40,989 nt of DNA, taken from IMG/VR virus record IMGVR_UViG_3300045996_000367, positions 1-40,989 of that record. One strand, written 5' to 3'. Below, piece after piece: positions 11,924 to 19,910 of this stretch. Both the position numbers and the translations under genes were made by a program. Each line of letters starts with the position of its first letter. Within the stretch, counting starts at the first letter, position 1. Under the pieces are notes generated by a model. The model was not told the origin of the DNA and did no database searches. It saw nothing but the letters and a program-made list of their open reading frames with translations. The DNA comes from a virus.

Positions 11924-14418
11924 ACGAATACGCTGAGTTCCTGCGCCAGAAGATCAAGATGGCCAGCTTCAAGGGCTTCACGGTGGAGCCCTCGGAGATC
12001 CATCCGATCCTCTACCCGCACCAGCGCGACATCACCAGGTGGGCCGTGCAGGGCGGCAACCGCGCCATCTTCGCGAAGTTCGGCTTGGGCAAGTCGATCA
12101 TGCAGTGCGAGTGGATGCGCCAGATCATCGGCGCCGCGGGCGGCTGCGGCCTGATCGTGTGCCCACTGGGCGTGCGGCAGGAGCTGGTGCGAGACGCGGC
12201 GATGCTCGGCATGCGGCTGGTCTTCATCCGCAGCGCGGCGGAGATCGTCGACGGCCAGGCCTTCTACATCACCAACTACGAGACGGTGCGCGACGGCAAG
12301 CTGGACCCGGCGCTGTTCACCGCGGTCAGCCTGGATGAGGCGAGCGTCCTGCGCTCGTTCGGCAGCAAGACGTATCAGGAGTTCCTGCCGCTGTTCGAGG
12401 GCGTGCGCTTCAAGCTGGTGAACACCGCCACGCCGAGCCCCAACCGTTTCAAGGAGCTGATCCACTACGCCGGGTTCCTCGGCGTGATGGATACGGGCCA
12501 GGCGCTGACCCGCTTCTTCCAGCGTGACAGCGAGAAGGCGGGCAACCTGACCCTCTACCCGCACAAGGAACAGGAGTTCTGGCTTTGGGTGAGCTCGTGG
12601 GCCGTGTTCGTGCAGTACCCGAGCGACCTCGGCCACTCCGACGAGGGCTACCAGCTGCCGGCGATGGAGGTGGTCTACCACGAGGTGCTGACCGACTACA
12701 CGCAGGCCGGCGCCGATCGCGATGGGCAGAACCTCATGTTCCAGAACCCGGCACTCGGCCTGAGCGCCGCGGCAACCGAGAAGCGGGACAGCCTGCCCGC
12801 GCGCGTGGCGAAGGTGGCGGAGCTGGTCCAGCAGGATCCGACCGCGCACTTCGTCATCTGGCACGACCTCGAGGCGGAGCGGCACGCCCTGCAGCAGGCC
12901 TTGCCGGAGGCGGTCAGCGTGTGGGGCAGCCAGGACCTTGAGGAGCGGGAGCAGCGGATCGTCGACTTCGGTGACGGGAAGTACCGCGTGCTTTCCACGA
13001 AGCCGGTGATCGCCGGCAGCGGCTGCAACTTCCAGCGCCACTGCCACCGCGCGATCTTCGCCGGCATCGGCTTCAAGTTCAACGACTTCATCCAGGCATG
13101 CCACCGCATCCAGCGGTTCCAGCAGCCCCACCCGGTACGCATCGACGTGGTCTACAGCGAGGCCGAGCGCGAGGTGCTGCGCACGCTGCAGCAGAAGTGG
13201 ACCCAACACGAGGAAATGGTCGCCAACATGACCGAGATCATCAAGAAGTACGGCCTGAACCAGCTGGCCATGCAGGAGACGCTGGCCAGGTCGATCGGCA
13301 TCGAGAGGATCGCTGTCGCCGGCGAGCGCTTCGCGGTGGCGAACAACGACTGTGTGGAAGAGGCGAAACTGCAGCCGGAAAGCTCCGTCGACCTGATCGT
13401 CACCAGCATCCCCTTCGCGAACCACTACGAGTATTCGCCCTCGTACAACGACTTCGGCCACACGGAAGACAACGACCACTTCTGGGGCCAGATGGACTTC
13501 CTGACGCCGCAGCTGCTGCGGATCCTCAGGCCCGGACGGATCTACGCCTGCCACGTGAAGGACCGGATCCTGTTCGGCAACGTGACCGGCGCCGGCGCCC
13601 CGACCGTGAGCCCCTTCCACTGCGAGGCCATCATGCACGGCCGCAAGCATGGCTTCGACTACATGGGCCTGATTACGGTGGTGACGGACGTGGTTCGGGA
13701 GAACAACCAGACCTACCGTCTCGGCTGGTCGGAGCAGTGCAAGGACGGCACGAAGATGGGCGTCGGCTCGCCGGAGTACATCGTCCTGTTCCGCAAGCCG
13801 CAGACCGATCGATCGAAGGGCTACGCGGACGTGCCGGTGAAGAAGTCGAAGGACAACTACACCCGGGCGCACTGGCAGGTTGACGCGCATGCCTTCTGGC
13901 GCTCCAGCGGCAACCGGCAGATCACCGCCGAGGAACTGGCGCAGCTGGGCCCGGACAAGCTGGCCAGCCTGTTCACGAAGTACAGCCTGCAGCACGTCTA
14001 CGACTACGAGTTCCACGTGCGCATCGGCGAGGACCTGGAGGCGCGCGGCGCCCTTCCGTCGACCTTCATGAGCCTGGCGCCCGGCAGCCATCACCCAGAC
14101 GTCTGGCATGACGTGACGCGCATGCTGACGCTGAATAGCGATCAGTCGCGCCGGGCCGTCGAGAAGCACGTCTGCCCGCTGCAGTTTGACATCGTTGACC
14201 GGCTGATCGAGCGATACAGCAACCTCGACGAGGTGGTGTACGACCCGTTCTGCGGGCTGGGCACCGTACCCTATCGCGCCATCCTGAAGGGCCGGCGCGG
14301 TGGCGGCTCTGAGCTGAACGCCGCGTACTTCATGGACCAGGTGCACTACCTGGGCGCGGCGGAGCGCGAGTTCACCATGCCGACGCTGTTCGACGCGCTG
14401 GAATCGGAGGCCGCATGA
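11920..14418 (+). CDS. SNF2-type helicase fused to an adenine/cytosine-N DNA methyltransferase
   Basis: 832 residues with two enzymatic halves. Residues 30-430 form a SNF2/SF2 helicase: Walker A FGLGKS (54-59), motif II LDEAS (138-142), motif III TATP (169-172), and motif VI ACHRIQRF (393-400). Residues 465-820 form a DNA amino-methyltransferase: motif IV TSIPF (495-499), in place of the usual S/D/N-PP-Y/F, and motif I DPFCGLGTV (775-783). The order IV before I is that of beta-type enzymes. KHVCPLQFDIVDRLI before motif I is typical of N6/N4 methylases. It may modify phage DNA against host restriction while translocating, in the manner proposed for DarB-like proteins. Confidence 0.9.
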   Translation: MNEYAEFLRQKIKMASFKGFTVEPSEIHPILYPHQRDITRWAVQGGNRAIFAKFGLGKSIMQCEWMRQIIGAAGGCGLIVCPLGVRQELVRDAAMLGMRLVFIRSAAEIVDGQAFYITNYETVRDGKLDPALFTAVSLDEASVLRSFGSKTYQEFLPLFEGVRFKLVNTATPSPNRFKELIHYAGFLGVMDTGQALTRFFQRDSEKAGNLTLYPHKEQEFWLWVSSWAVFVQYPSDLGHSDEGYQLPAMEVVYHEVLTDYTQAGADRDGQNLMFQNPALGLSAAATEKRDSLPARVAKVAELVQQDPTAHFVIWHDLEAERHALQQALPEAVSVWGSQDLEEREQRIVDFGDGKYRVLSTKPVIAGSGCNFQRHCHRAIFAGIGFKFNDFIQACHRIQRFQQPHPVRIDVVYSEAEREVLRTLQQKWTQHEEMVANMTEIIKKYGLNQLAMQETLARSIGIERIAVAGERFAVANNDCVEEAKLQPESSVDLIVTSIPFANHYEYSPSYNDFGHTEDNDHFWGQMDFLTPQLLRILRPGRIYACHVKDRILFGNVTGAGAPTVSPFHCEAIMHGRKHGFDYMGLITVVTDVVRENNQTYRLGWSEQCKDGTKMGVGSPEYIVLFRKPQTDRSKGYADVPVKKSKDNYTRAHWQVDAHAFWRSSGNRQITAEELAQLGPDKLASLFTKYSLQHVYDYEFHVRIGEDLEARGALPSTFMSLAPGSHHPDVWHDVTRMLTLNSDQSRRAVEKHVCPLQFDIVDRLIERYSNLDEVVYDPFCGLGTVPYRAILKGRRGGGSELNAAYFMDQVHYLGAAEREFTMPTLFDALESEAA

Positions 14419-14807
14419 CCTCTCCCAACTCAGAGAGCGGGGGCAAGGACTGCGCCTGCGTGATGGACGATCCCCTGTACCCGGGCCGGTCGATTCTTGG
14501 CCGAATCGAGCCGCAACCACCGGCAGGCATCAAGTACATGCTCGGCAACCAGTCGTGGCTTCCGGCGCATGAGCGCGACCTGATCACGCTGCACTGCGAA
14601 GAATGGGGAAACCTCGGGCCGCTGGAGCTGAACGCGGAGATCAAGCCGAACAAGGCAGGCTTCCGCGTGCGCTGCACCACGATCATCGCCCCGCCTGGCG
14701 CACACGGCTACACGGAGGTCGATGGCGTCTATTACTGGACGGACATGAACTGGGACATGAAGAAGCCCGGGATGGCTGCCGCCTGCGTGACGGAGGTGAG
14801 CCGATGA
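14415..14807 (+). CDS. Hypothetical protein, unknown
   Basis: 130 residues. The middle (GNQSWLPAHERDLITLHC, then FRVRCTTIIAPPGAHGYTEV) is beta-rich. ATG 14415 overlaps the stop of the methyltransferase fusion (ATGA) and its own stop overlaps the next start. No family recognised; being coupled to the methyltransferase it may belong to the same anti-restriction function. Confidence 0.72.
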   Translation: MTSPNSESGGKDCACVMDDPLYPGRSILGRIEPQPPAGIKYMLGNQSWLPAHERDLITLHCEEWGNLGPLELNAEIKPNKAGFRVRCTTIIAPPGAHGYTEVDGVYYWTDMNWDMKKPGMAAACVTEVSR

Positions 14808-15004
14808 GCCGCCTTTCCATTTGGCTATGCCTGTCCGTCACCGGGCTCATGTATTGGGGCTTCGTGCATGGCTTCGCGTCGATGGCACTCGACCACTTTG
14901 CCGCGCCGATGTGGTTCGGCGGAATCAGCCTGCTTCTGCACTGGCTGATGAACCCCGCCGTTCCAGTCACCCATGAAGCACAGAAGGAGACGCCACATGA
15001 CTGA
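14804..15004 (+). CDS. Small membrane protein
   Basis: 66 residues with a hydrophobic segment right after the start (LSIWLCLSVTGLMYWGFVHG) and a second weaker one (FGGISLLLHWLM). ATG 14804 overlaps the previous stop and the gene overlaps the Lar-like gene by 8 bp. Function is unknown. Confidence 0.66.
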   Translation: MSRLSIWLCLSVTGLMYWGFVHGFASMALDHFAAPMWFGGISLLLHWLMNPAVPVTHEAQKETPHD

Positions 15005-15782
15005 ACTGAAGCCCTGCCCGTTCTGCGGGGGCAAGGCGAAACTGCACGACGAACAGGTGGCCGAGGACTGCATGGAGGCGTGGGTCATTTGCGATAGCTG
15101 CGGTGCCAGCAGCGAGCGCATCGAAGGCGCGTACAGCGAGCGACCGGCCGCTGCCGCCGCTTGGAACCGCCGCACCTCTCCCGCTTCCCCAGCGCAACCC
15201 ATAACGCCGGAGCACGCACAGCAGGCTTTCGGGCATGTGAGGGGCACCGCCACGTTGGCGTCGGACGAATCGAATGGGAAACGCAGCACCTCTGCTGCCA
15301 CGGCGAGCGGCCATGAACTCCCCGACGGCACGGCTGCTACGGCGGCCTCCCTGCCGGTGGCGAACGGGGGTGACGCACGGGTGGCAAGTGCTGGCAGTCC
15401 CTTTGCCGAGCCGCCGCACCCTGCGGAGCACCGGGCACTCCTGGCGTGCGCCGACGCTTTCGAGCGGTCAGCCGACTGGCTCGATAGAGGCACTCTACAA
15501 GGCAGCCACCGGGACTTTCCGCTGGCTGGCACGCAAGACTACCGCATCGCCGCTGAGGCGCTTCGTCGTCTGGTCGCCCTTGGCGTGCCGGTGGATGCGC
15601 CCGGCCCGCGCTGGCATGAGGACTTGCGCGCTCTCCTTCTGGAGCTTCGCCCGATGACCGCCTACGGGGTTGTCGGCAGCCGCGACGTTGACCAGGCGCG
15701 TTACCGCGCCGCCTTGGACGGCGCCCTGGCGCTGCTCGATGCCGCCGCTGGCGTGGCATTACCTGCGAAGGACCAACAATGA
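14997..15782 (+). CDS. Lar-type restriction-alleviation protein with long C-terminal extension
   Basis: 261 residues. The first 60 match the Lar family: KPCPFCGG with Cys7/Cys10, CDSCG with Cys32/Cys35, and the closing AAAWNRR. Lar of the Rac prophage eases host type I restriction. A Ser/Ala/Pro-rich linker (62-150) leads to a helical C-terminal domain (155-255: HRALLACADAFERSADWL ... AEALRRLVALGV) that normal Lar proteins (60-90 residues) lack. Its place two genes after the methyltransferase fusion fits an anti-restriction island. Confidence 0.83.
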   Translation: MTELKPCPFCGGKAKLHDEQVAEDCMEAWVICDSCGASSERIEGAYSERPAAAAAWNRRTSPASPAQPITPEHAQQAFGHVRGTATLASDESNGKRSTSAATASGHELPDGTAATAASLPVANGGDARVASAGSPFAEPPHPAEHRALLACADAFERSADWLDRGTLQGSHRDFPLAGTQDYRIAAEALRRLVALGVPVDAPGPRWHEDLRALLLELRPMTAYGVVGSRDVDQARYRAALDGALALLDAAAGVALPAKDQQ

Positions 15783-15985
15783 GCATCGCAAATTCAATCC
15801 GCGAAGCGGTGATGTACCACCATGCGCCGCTGATGGACGATGCGCTGCTGAATCGCATCCTCTCCGCGTTCATGCAGTCGGGCGAATGGTTCCCTGAGTA
15901 CACCCACGCGCTGACGTTCGCCCTGTTCGTTGCCGAGGCACTGGACGGCGGCACCTCTGGCGTGGGAGGCACTGATGCAGCCTAA
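15779..15985 (+). CDS. Small helical protein, unknown
   Basis: 68 residues, helical and moderately hydrophobic (DDALLNRILSAFMQSGEWF ... ALTFALFVAEAL). ATG 15779 overlaps the previous stop and the gene overlaps the next by 11 bp. No family recognised. Confidence 0.68.
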   Translation: MSIANSIREAVMYHHAPLMDDALLNRILSAFMQSGEWFPEYTHALTFALFVAEALDGGTSGVGGTDAA

Positions 15986-16274
15986 CCTCAAGCCCGAAGC
16001 TGTCGCGGCGCTGCGGCAGATGGTTGACGACAGCCGGGCGCTCACTCAGGCCCTGGCCGCGCTGGTCAACCAGCCATCGCGCGAGTTCAAGGCAGACCCC
16101 GGCCACGAATACATCGACCGTTCGCAGGCGATGGATCGTGTCCTAGCCATCCGTGACGCGCACTACCGCCTGTGCGAAACCGCCCGGCAGTCGGTGATCG
16201 CCCTTGGCGTGTCAGGCACCGGCCATCAGACGTTTTCCGCGCACACCCCAATGGGTGGGAGTAAGGCGGAATGA
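15975..16274 (+). CDS. Small helical hypothetical protein
   Basis: 99 residues, mainly helices (PEAVAALRQMVDDSRALTQAL ... AMDRVLAIRDAHYRL), with a Ser/Thr/Gly-rich tail. It ends 9 bp before the 3' end of the antisense gene at 16283, so transcription from PL runs directly into a convergent gene. No family recognised. Confidence 0.68.
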   Translation: MQPNLKPEAVAALRQMVDDSRALTQALAALVNQPSREFKADPGHEYIDRSQAMDRVLAIRDAHYRLCETARQSVIALGVSGTGHQTFSAHTPMGGSKAE

Positions 16275-16282
16275 GTACGCAT

Positions 16283-16546
16283 TCAGCCGGGCACGAACCC
16301 CACCTGCGTCATGTCGTCAGCTCTCAGCATCCAGGCGACGTAGCTCGGGTGAACGTAGATCGCCATGTCCCCCGGGTTCTCTCCCGAGGGGATGAGGCGC
16401 AGCATGCCGAAGTCCGTCATGTCGACCTTCTTGCAGTCGATGTACCGCAGGCTGCTTTCCCCCGACTTCATTGTCCGCATCATCGAGGCGAAGGCTTCCA
16501 GCGGCGCTTCGGGGTGAAAGGCCACTGCGGTAATCGGGGTTGCCAT
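16283..16546 (-). CDS. Antisense small protein inside the PL operon, unknown
   Basis: 87 residues on the minus strand, the only such gene between 7022 and 20134. ATG 16546 has a strong AGGAG 8 nt upstream. The composition is protein-like: DCKKVDMTDFGMLRLIPSG, NPGDMAIYVHPSYVAWML, with mixed strands and helices. It diverges from the ASCH-like gene (26-bp gap) and converges on 16274. It must have its own promoter, which I cannot locate. Position suggests a separately timed accessory gene such as an anti-defence or control protein, but nothing in the sequence names the function. Confidence 0.68.
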   Translation of the reverse strand: MATPITAVAFHPEAPLEAFASMMRTMKSGESSLRYIDCKKVDMTDFGMLRLIPSGENPGDMAIYVHPSYVAWMLRADDMTQVGFVPG

Positions 16547-16572
16547 GCGTCTCTCCTGTTGAGGATGCCAGT

Positions 16573-17265
16573 ATGAAGGAACGACCCATCCTGTTCCAGG
16601 GCGCCATGGTGCGCGCGCTGCTGGCCGGCACGAAGACGCAGACGCGGCGGGCGGTGAAGCCGCAGCCGTGGGCGTCGTGTTGCATCGAGGAAGGCATGGA
16701 GGGTGAACCGCCGTTCGTGTATTCCGCGCTCGGCGGCGACGGCCCCGGGCACGACGTGCACGAAACGCGCTCGCCCTGTCGCTGTCCCTACGGCGCGCCT
16801 GGCGATCGCCTGTGGGTGCGCGAGACCTTCTACGCCTTCGGACGCTGGGAGACCCGGTTCAGCACGAAGAAGGGCCGCGACGAATGGCACTTCGTCGACA
16901 TGACGCAGGAGTTGAACCTGGCGTACAGGCACGCCGCCGACAGCGACGAGGTGCCGCACATGCTCGGGCGAAAGCTCGCGGGTGCAGCGCCGACGTGGTG
17001 GAAGAGGCCCGCCATCCACATGCCGCGCGCTGCCAGCCGCATCACGCTGGAGATCGCCAGCGTGCGCGCTGAGCGGCTGCAGGAAATCAGCGAGGCTGAT
17101 GCTATGGCGGAAGGCATCGGGTGGAATGACTACGAGGACGAGAACGGCGAGCGCATGGATCCGCGCGATGCTTACCGCTGCCTTTGGGAGCAGATCAACG
17201 GCGCCGGCAGTTGGGAGTCGAATCCATGGGTGTGGGTGGTTGAGTTTCGGAGGGTGACGCCGTGA
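16573..17265 (+). CDS. ASCH/PUA-like phage protein (so-called morphogenetic protein)
   Basis: 230 residues. RPILFQGAMVRALLAGTKTQTRR at the start, CPYGAPGDRLWVRETF and ITLEIASVRAERLQEISEADAMAEGI are the signatures of a PUA/ASCH-like family present in many phages and annotated, without good evidence, as morphogenetic. ASCH domains bind RNA or modified nucleotides. ATG 16573 is chosen from the conserved MKERPILF start. It precedes DUF4224 and integrase with 4-bp overlaps. Confidence 0.82.
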   Translation: MKERPILFQGAMVRALLAGTKTQTRRAVKPQPWASCCIEEGMEGEPPFVYSALGGDGPGHDVHETRSPCRCPYGAPGDRLWVRETFYAFGRWETRFSTKKGRDEWHFVDMTQELNLAYRHAADSDEVPHMLGRKLAGAAPTWWKRPAIHMPRAASRITLEIASVRAERLQEISEADAMAEGIGWNDYEDENGERMDPRDAYRCLWEQINGAGSWESNPWVWVVEFRRVTP

Positions 17266-17480
17266 ACCTCTGGCTGTCCGACGCCGAAGTCGCCGACGCG
17301 ACACGCCGCACCTACCCGGCGGCACAGGGGCGCGTGCTCAAGGCGTGGGGCGTGCCGTTCCAGCGCCGACCGGACGGCACCCTGCAGGTCGGCCGGGCGG
17401 CGATGGAGGCCGCGATGGCCGGCAGTAGGATGGACGGCAAGACCGCGGCCAACGGCCTGAACTGGAGCAAAACCGCATGA
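17262..17480 (+). CDS. DUF4224 family protein, excisionase-like position
   Basis: 72 residues from GTG 17262 (GTGA overlap). LSDAEVADATRRTYPAAQGRVLKAWGVPFQRRPDG is the DUF4224 pattern, a small helix-turn-helix-like domain normally encoded just before tyrosine integrases. By position it may direct excision or regulate int; this is not established for the family. Its stop overlaps the integrase ATG. Confidence 0.82.
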   Translation: MNLWLSDAEVADATRRTYPAAQGRVLKAWGVPFQRRPDGTLQVGRAAMEAAMAGSRMDGKTAANGLNWSKTA

Positions 17481-18508
17481 TCCGCCCTCGCGACCGCGCC
17501 AGCGCCGCCGGCCTGCTGCCGCGCATGGAGGCCCGGCCGCGCAAGGACGGGCTGGTCACGTACCGCTACCACCCGATCGGCGGGAAGCCGGTGAACCTCG
17601 GCACCGACAAGGGCGCCGCGATCAGCCAAGTGCTGGACATGAACGGCCGCAGCACCGACGAAGGCACGATCGGTCAGCTGTGGCGGCTGTACCAGGAAAG
17701 CCCCGGCTGGCTGCGGCTCGGTGACGCCACCAAGGAGTCGTACCGGCAGGCGTGGGCCATGCTCGCCAAGGTGTGGGAGGGCGGCGTGGTCTCCGCCATC
17801 AAGCCGGCGGACGTCGCCCGCTACCTGCGGGTTCACCGGGCCGACGCGCCCGTGCGAGCCAATCGCGAGGTCGCCGTCCTGTCGAACCTGTTCAACTTGG
17901 CGGTGGAGCGCGGCGACATCGAGCGCAACCCATGCCGCGAGGTCCGGCGCAACCCGGAAGACCCGCGCACCCGGTTGGTCGAGAAGGCGGAGCTGCAGCC
18001 GTTCATCGACTGGGCGTTGCAGCAGGGCGACAGCGCGGTGGTGATCGTCAGCATGGCGGAGTTCGCGGCCCTCACCGGCAACCGGCGGGCGGAATTCCGC
18101 AACCTGCACTGGCCGCAGGTGGATGAGGAACTGATCCGGCTGCAGCGGGCGAAGGGGCGGCGCGGCCAGGGCAAGCGCGAGCTGGTGGCGGTCAGCACTG
18201 CCCTGCAGGCCGTGCTGGACCGGATGAAGGCGGCGGCCGGCTACAACCCGATGGGACCGGTCTTCCGCGCGCCGCGCACCGGCAACCCGTACACCGACCG
18301 CGGCTTCAAGGCGATGTGGAACCGCCTGGTGGTCGCCGCCCTGCGCGAGAAGGTGATCGCCGAGCGGTTCACCTTCCACGACCTTCGCGCCCACTACACC
18401 ACCTACTACAAGCTGCAGTTCGGCAGCTTGCCGGAAATGCACGCCGACCCGGCAACGACCGCGCGGGTGTACGAGCGGAGCCGGGAAGTGCGGAGGACAA
18501 GCCTGTGA
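17477..18508 (+). CDS. int: Tyrosine integrase
   Basis: 343 residues. The N-terminal part holds the arm-binding and core-binding (SAM-like) domains (60-160). Catalytic residues visible: Arg203 in TGNRRAEF, His301 and Arg304 in FHDLR, a later His322 and Tyr332 in RVYERS. It would recombine attP (about 18933-18982, 425 bp downstream) with a host tRNA-His gene. It is the penultimate gene of the PL operon, as int is in lambda. Confidence 0.92.
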   Translation: MIRPRDRASAAGLLPRMEARPRKDGLVTYRYHPIGGKPVNLGTDKGAAISQVLDMNGRSTDEGTIGQLWRLYQESPGWLRLGDATKESYRQAWAMLAKVWEGGVVSAIKPADVARYLRVHRADAPVRANREVAVLSNLFNLAVERGDIERNPCREVRRNPEDPRTRLVEKAELQPFIDWALQQGDSAVVIVSMAEFAALTGNRRAEFRNLHWPQVDEELIRLQRAKGRRGQGKRELVAVSTALQAVLDRMKAAAGYNPMGPVFRAPRTGNPYTDRGFKAMWNRLVVAALREKVIAERFTFHDLRAHYTTYYKLQFGSLPEMHADPATTARVYERSREVRRTSL

Positions 18509-18828
18509 CGGATGCCGTGGCAATCACCAGCAAGACGCAGGAGGCCGTGGACCGCTTCTACCTTCAGCAGGGGCCGTGTTGCGCTGGCTGCGACTGGTGG
18601 CACCACATGAACTCCGTCATTGGCGAGTGCCACAAGTCGGCGCCGGTGTCGGCGGAGCAGCGACTCAGCATGGTGCGCATCGACTGGCACACCTACCGTT
18701 TGCGCGAACCGCAGGCGGGCCACATCCTCACGAACCGCGAACACCTCTGCGGCGACTTCAAGGATGGGTTCGACTGGCCGAGCCTGCCGCGCGCTTACCT
18801 GCGGCGGATAGGATGGGAGCAGGCCTGA
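18505..18828 (+). CDS. Cys-rich small protein between int and attP
   Basis: 107 residues from GTG 18505 (GTGA overlap with int). Four or five Cys (CCAGCDWW, GECHKS, HLCGDF) could bind zinc or an Fe-S cluster; WWHHM and WHTYRL are aromatic patches. It lies between int and attP and would be the last gene at one prophage end. No family recognised. Confidence 0.7.
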   Translation: MTDAVAITSKTQEAVDRFYLQQGPCCAGCDWWHHMNSVIGECHKSAPVSAEQRLSMVRIDWHTYRLREPQAGHILTNREHLCGDFKDGFDWPSLPRAYLRRIGWEQA

Positions 18829-18850
18829 CCCGCGGGAACGATCCCCGGCA

Positions 18851-18876
18851 AAGCACGCAGCTACGTGCTTATTTTT
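18851..18876 (+). terminator. Terminator of the PL operon
   Basis: Stem AAGCACG/CGTGCTT (18851-18857 with 18864-18870), 6-nt loop, then ATTTTTC. It ends transcription 22 bp after the last PL gene and just before attP. Confidence 0.85.
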
Positions 18877-18926
18877 CGGGCATCTGTTCCCACGAACTCC
18901 TCGCCACGCCGCGCCAGTGCTGGATC

Positions 18927-18982
18927 GGTGGCTCGGATTGTGATTCCTGTTGTCGTGGGTTCGAGTCCCATCAGCCACCCCA
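18927..18982 (+). other. attP core: 3' part of tRNA-His, folded without a D-arm
   Basis: From about 18934 to 18982 the sequence is the 3' half of a tRNA-His(GUG): anticodon loop TTGTGAT (18938-18944), T-arm GTGGG-TTCGAGT-CCCAT (18955-18971) and AGCCACC with C and A of CCA. Phages integrating into tRNA genes carry such a fragment to rebuild the gene. In addition, GGTGGCT at 18927-18933 pairs perfectly with AGCCACC at 18973-18979, so acceptor stem, anticodon arm and T-arm can form with the D-arm missing. The anticodon stem is weak (3 bp plus a wobble). It is not scored as a functional tRNA. Confidence 0.8.
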
Positions 18983-19030
18983 GCGAATACTAGGTTTGCC
19001 GCTACAGAAGCAGTAGCGACACCCCCTCAA

Positions 19031-19049
19031 AATTCCCACCGTGGGAATT
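19031..19049. promoter_or_regulatory. 19-bp palindrome upstream of the cargo operon
   Basis: AATTCCCAC-C-GTGGGAATT, perfect 9-bp arms around one base, 17 bp before the first cargo ATG. Another hairpin, CGCTAC/GTAGCG, lies at about 19004-19022. The first looks like an operator; either could also be an integrase or Xis arm site of attP. Confidence 0.5.
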
Positions 19050-19065
19050 CAGCCGGTCCAGTCGC

Positions 19066-19713
19066 ATGCACCAGCTCCCCTGTTCCACCATCACCGGCGC
19101 CCGCCGACTCATCGCATCCGGCTGGCGTCCGGACGACGAGCCCGGCCGGGTGTCTCCGCCGCCCGGCGACCAGCAGAGCGCCTGCCAGTGGGTGTCTGAC
19201 TGGACATGGCAGGCCATGGCCATGATGGCGCTGGAGGTGCGCGGGGAGGTGTGCGCCGGCACCCGGCGGCCGATCGCCCCGACCTTCGGCCCAGGCACCG
19301 GGTGGTACCCCTCCGCCGCCGCGGCGCCCGGTTCGGTCCAAGACCGGCGCGAGCTGCGCGCGGCCGCCCTGCCCGCCACCGTCGTGGTGCTGCGCCGGCG
19401 CGGCGAGCGCATACCGGCCGCCCAGCTGCTGCGCACCGAGCCGCCCAGCGGCCTGCTGGTGTGCATGGACCGGTACACGGCGCCGGCCTGGTACGGCTGC
19501 CTGTTCGACGACAAGATGGAGCGCGAGCTCCTGCCGCGGCTGATGCACCTGCAGCTCGAGCGCGAAAGCGGCGGCGTGCGGCTGTATGCGGGCATCGAGG
19601 TGGGCGACCGCGGCGATCCGGATCGGCGCCAGGCGTGGCTGTGCACCCCGACCCCGGCGCGCATGCGCGAGATCCTGCTGGCGATGGCGGAGCAGGAAGG
19701 CATGGCCGGCTGA
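19066..19713 (+). CDS. Unknown protein, first gene of the att-end cargo operon
   Basis: 215 residues, Ala/Arg/Pro-rich with scattered Cys and Trp. TWQAMAMMALEVRGEV and MREILLAMAEQEGM are helical; RELRAAALPATVVVLRRRGERI and GVRLYAGIEVGDRGDP read as strands. No family recognised. ATG 19066 has no clear Shine-Dalgarno; later starts are possible. The gene lies immediately beyond attP, so in the prophage it is the outermost gene opposite to int, a usual place for lysogenic-conversion or defence cargo. It is coupled to the next gene (TGATG). Confidence 0.62.
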   Translation: MHQLPCSTITGARRLIASGWRPDDEPGRVSPPPGDQQSACQWVSDWTWQAMAMMALEVRGEVCAGTRRPIAPTFGPGTGWYPSAAAAPGSVQDRRELRAAALPATVVVLRRRGERIPAAQLLRTEPPSGLLVCMDRYTAPAWYGCLFDDKMERELLPRLMHLQLERESGGVRLYAGIEVGDRGDPDRRQAWLCTPTPARMREILLAMAEQEGMAG

Positions 19714-19910
19714 TGGAGATGCGGCGCCCTTCCCGGCTGCCGGACCCCTGCTGCGGCCTGCGGCTGTACCGGTCCAACCCGGAAGACCCCGGCCAGCTGG
19801 TGAACGTCACCTTCCACGATGGCGTCCAGGTCGCGGAGGTGGTCGACGGCGAGGACGCCGGCCTAGAGCTCGAGGTGTGCGACATGCCCGGCGAGTTCGT
19901 GCCGGCATGA
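19713..19910 (+). CDS. Small unknown protein of the cargo operon
   Basis: 65 residues starting MEMRRPSRLPDPCC, with beta-like segments (LRLYRSNPE, LVNVTFHDGVQVAEVVD) and an acidic end. ATG 19713 overlaps the previous stop by one base and its stop overlaps the next ATG, so three proteins are made in series. No family recognised. Confidence 0.62.
   Translation: MEMRRPSRLPDPCCGLRLYRSNPEDPGQLVNVTFHDGVQVAEVVDGEDAGLELEVCDMPGEFVPA

Noticed and set aside
11806-14520. 904-codon minus-strand open frame
   Set aside because: It mirrors the helicase-methyltransferase gene, whose motifs are unambiguous; the antisense product is Arg/His/Leu/Val-rich low-complexity sequence.
17312-18523. 403-codon minus-strand open frame opposite integrase
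   Set aside because: Integrase has its catalytic residues and coupled neighbours; the antisense frame has none.
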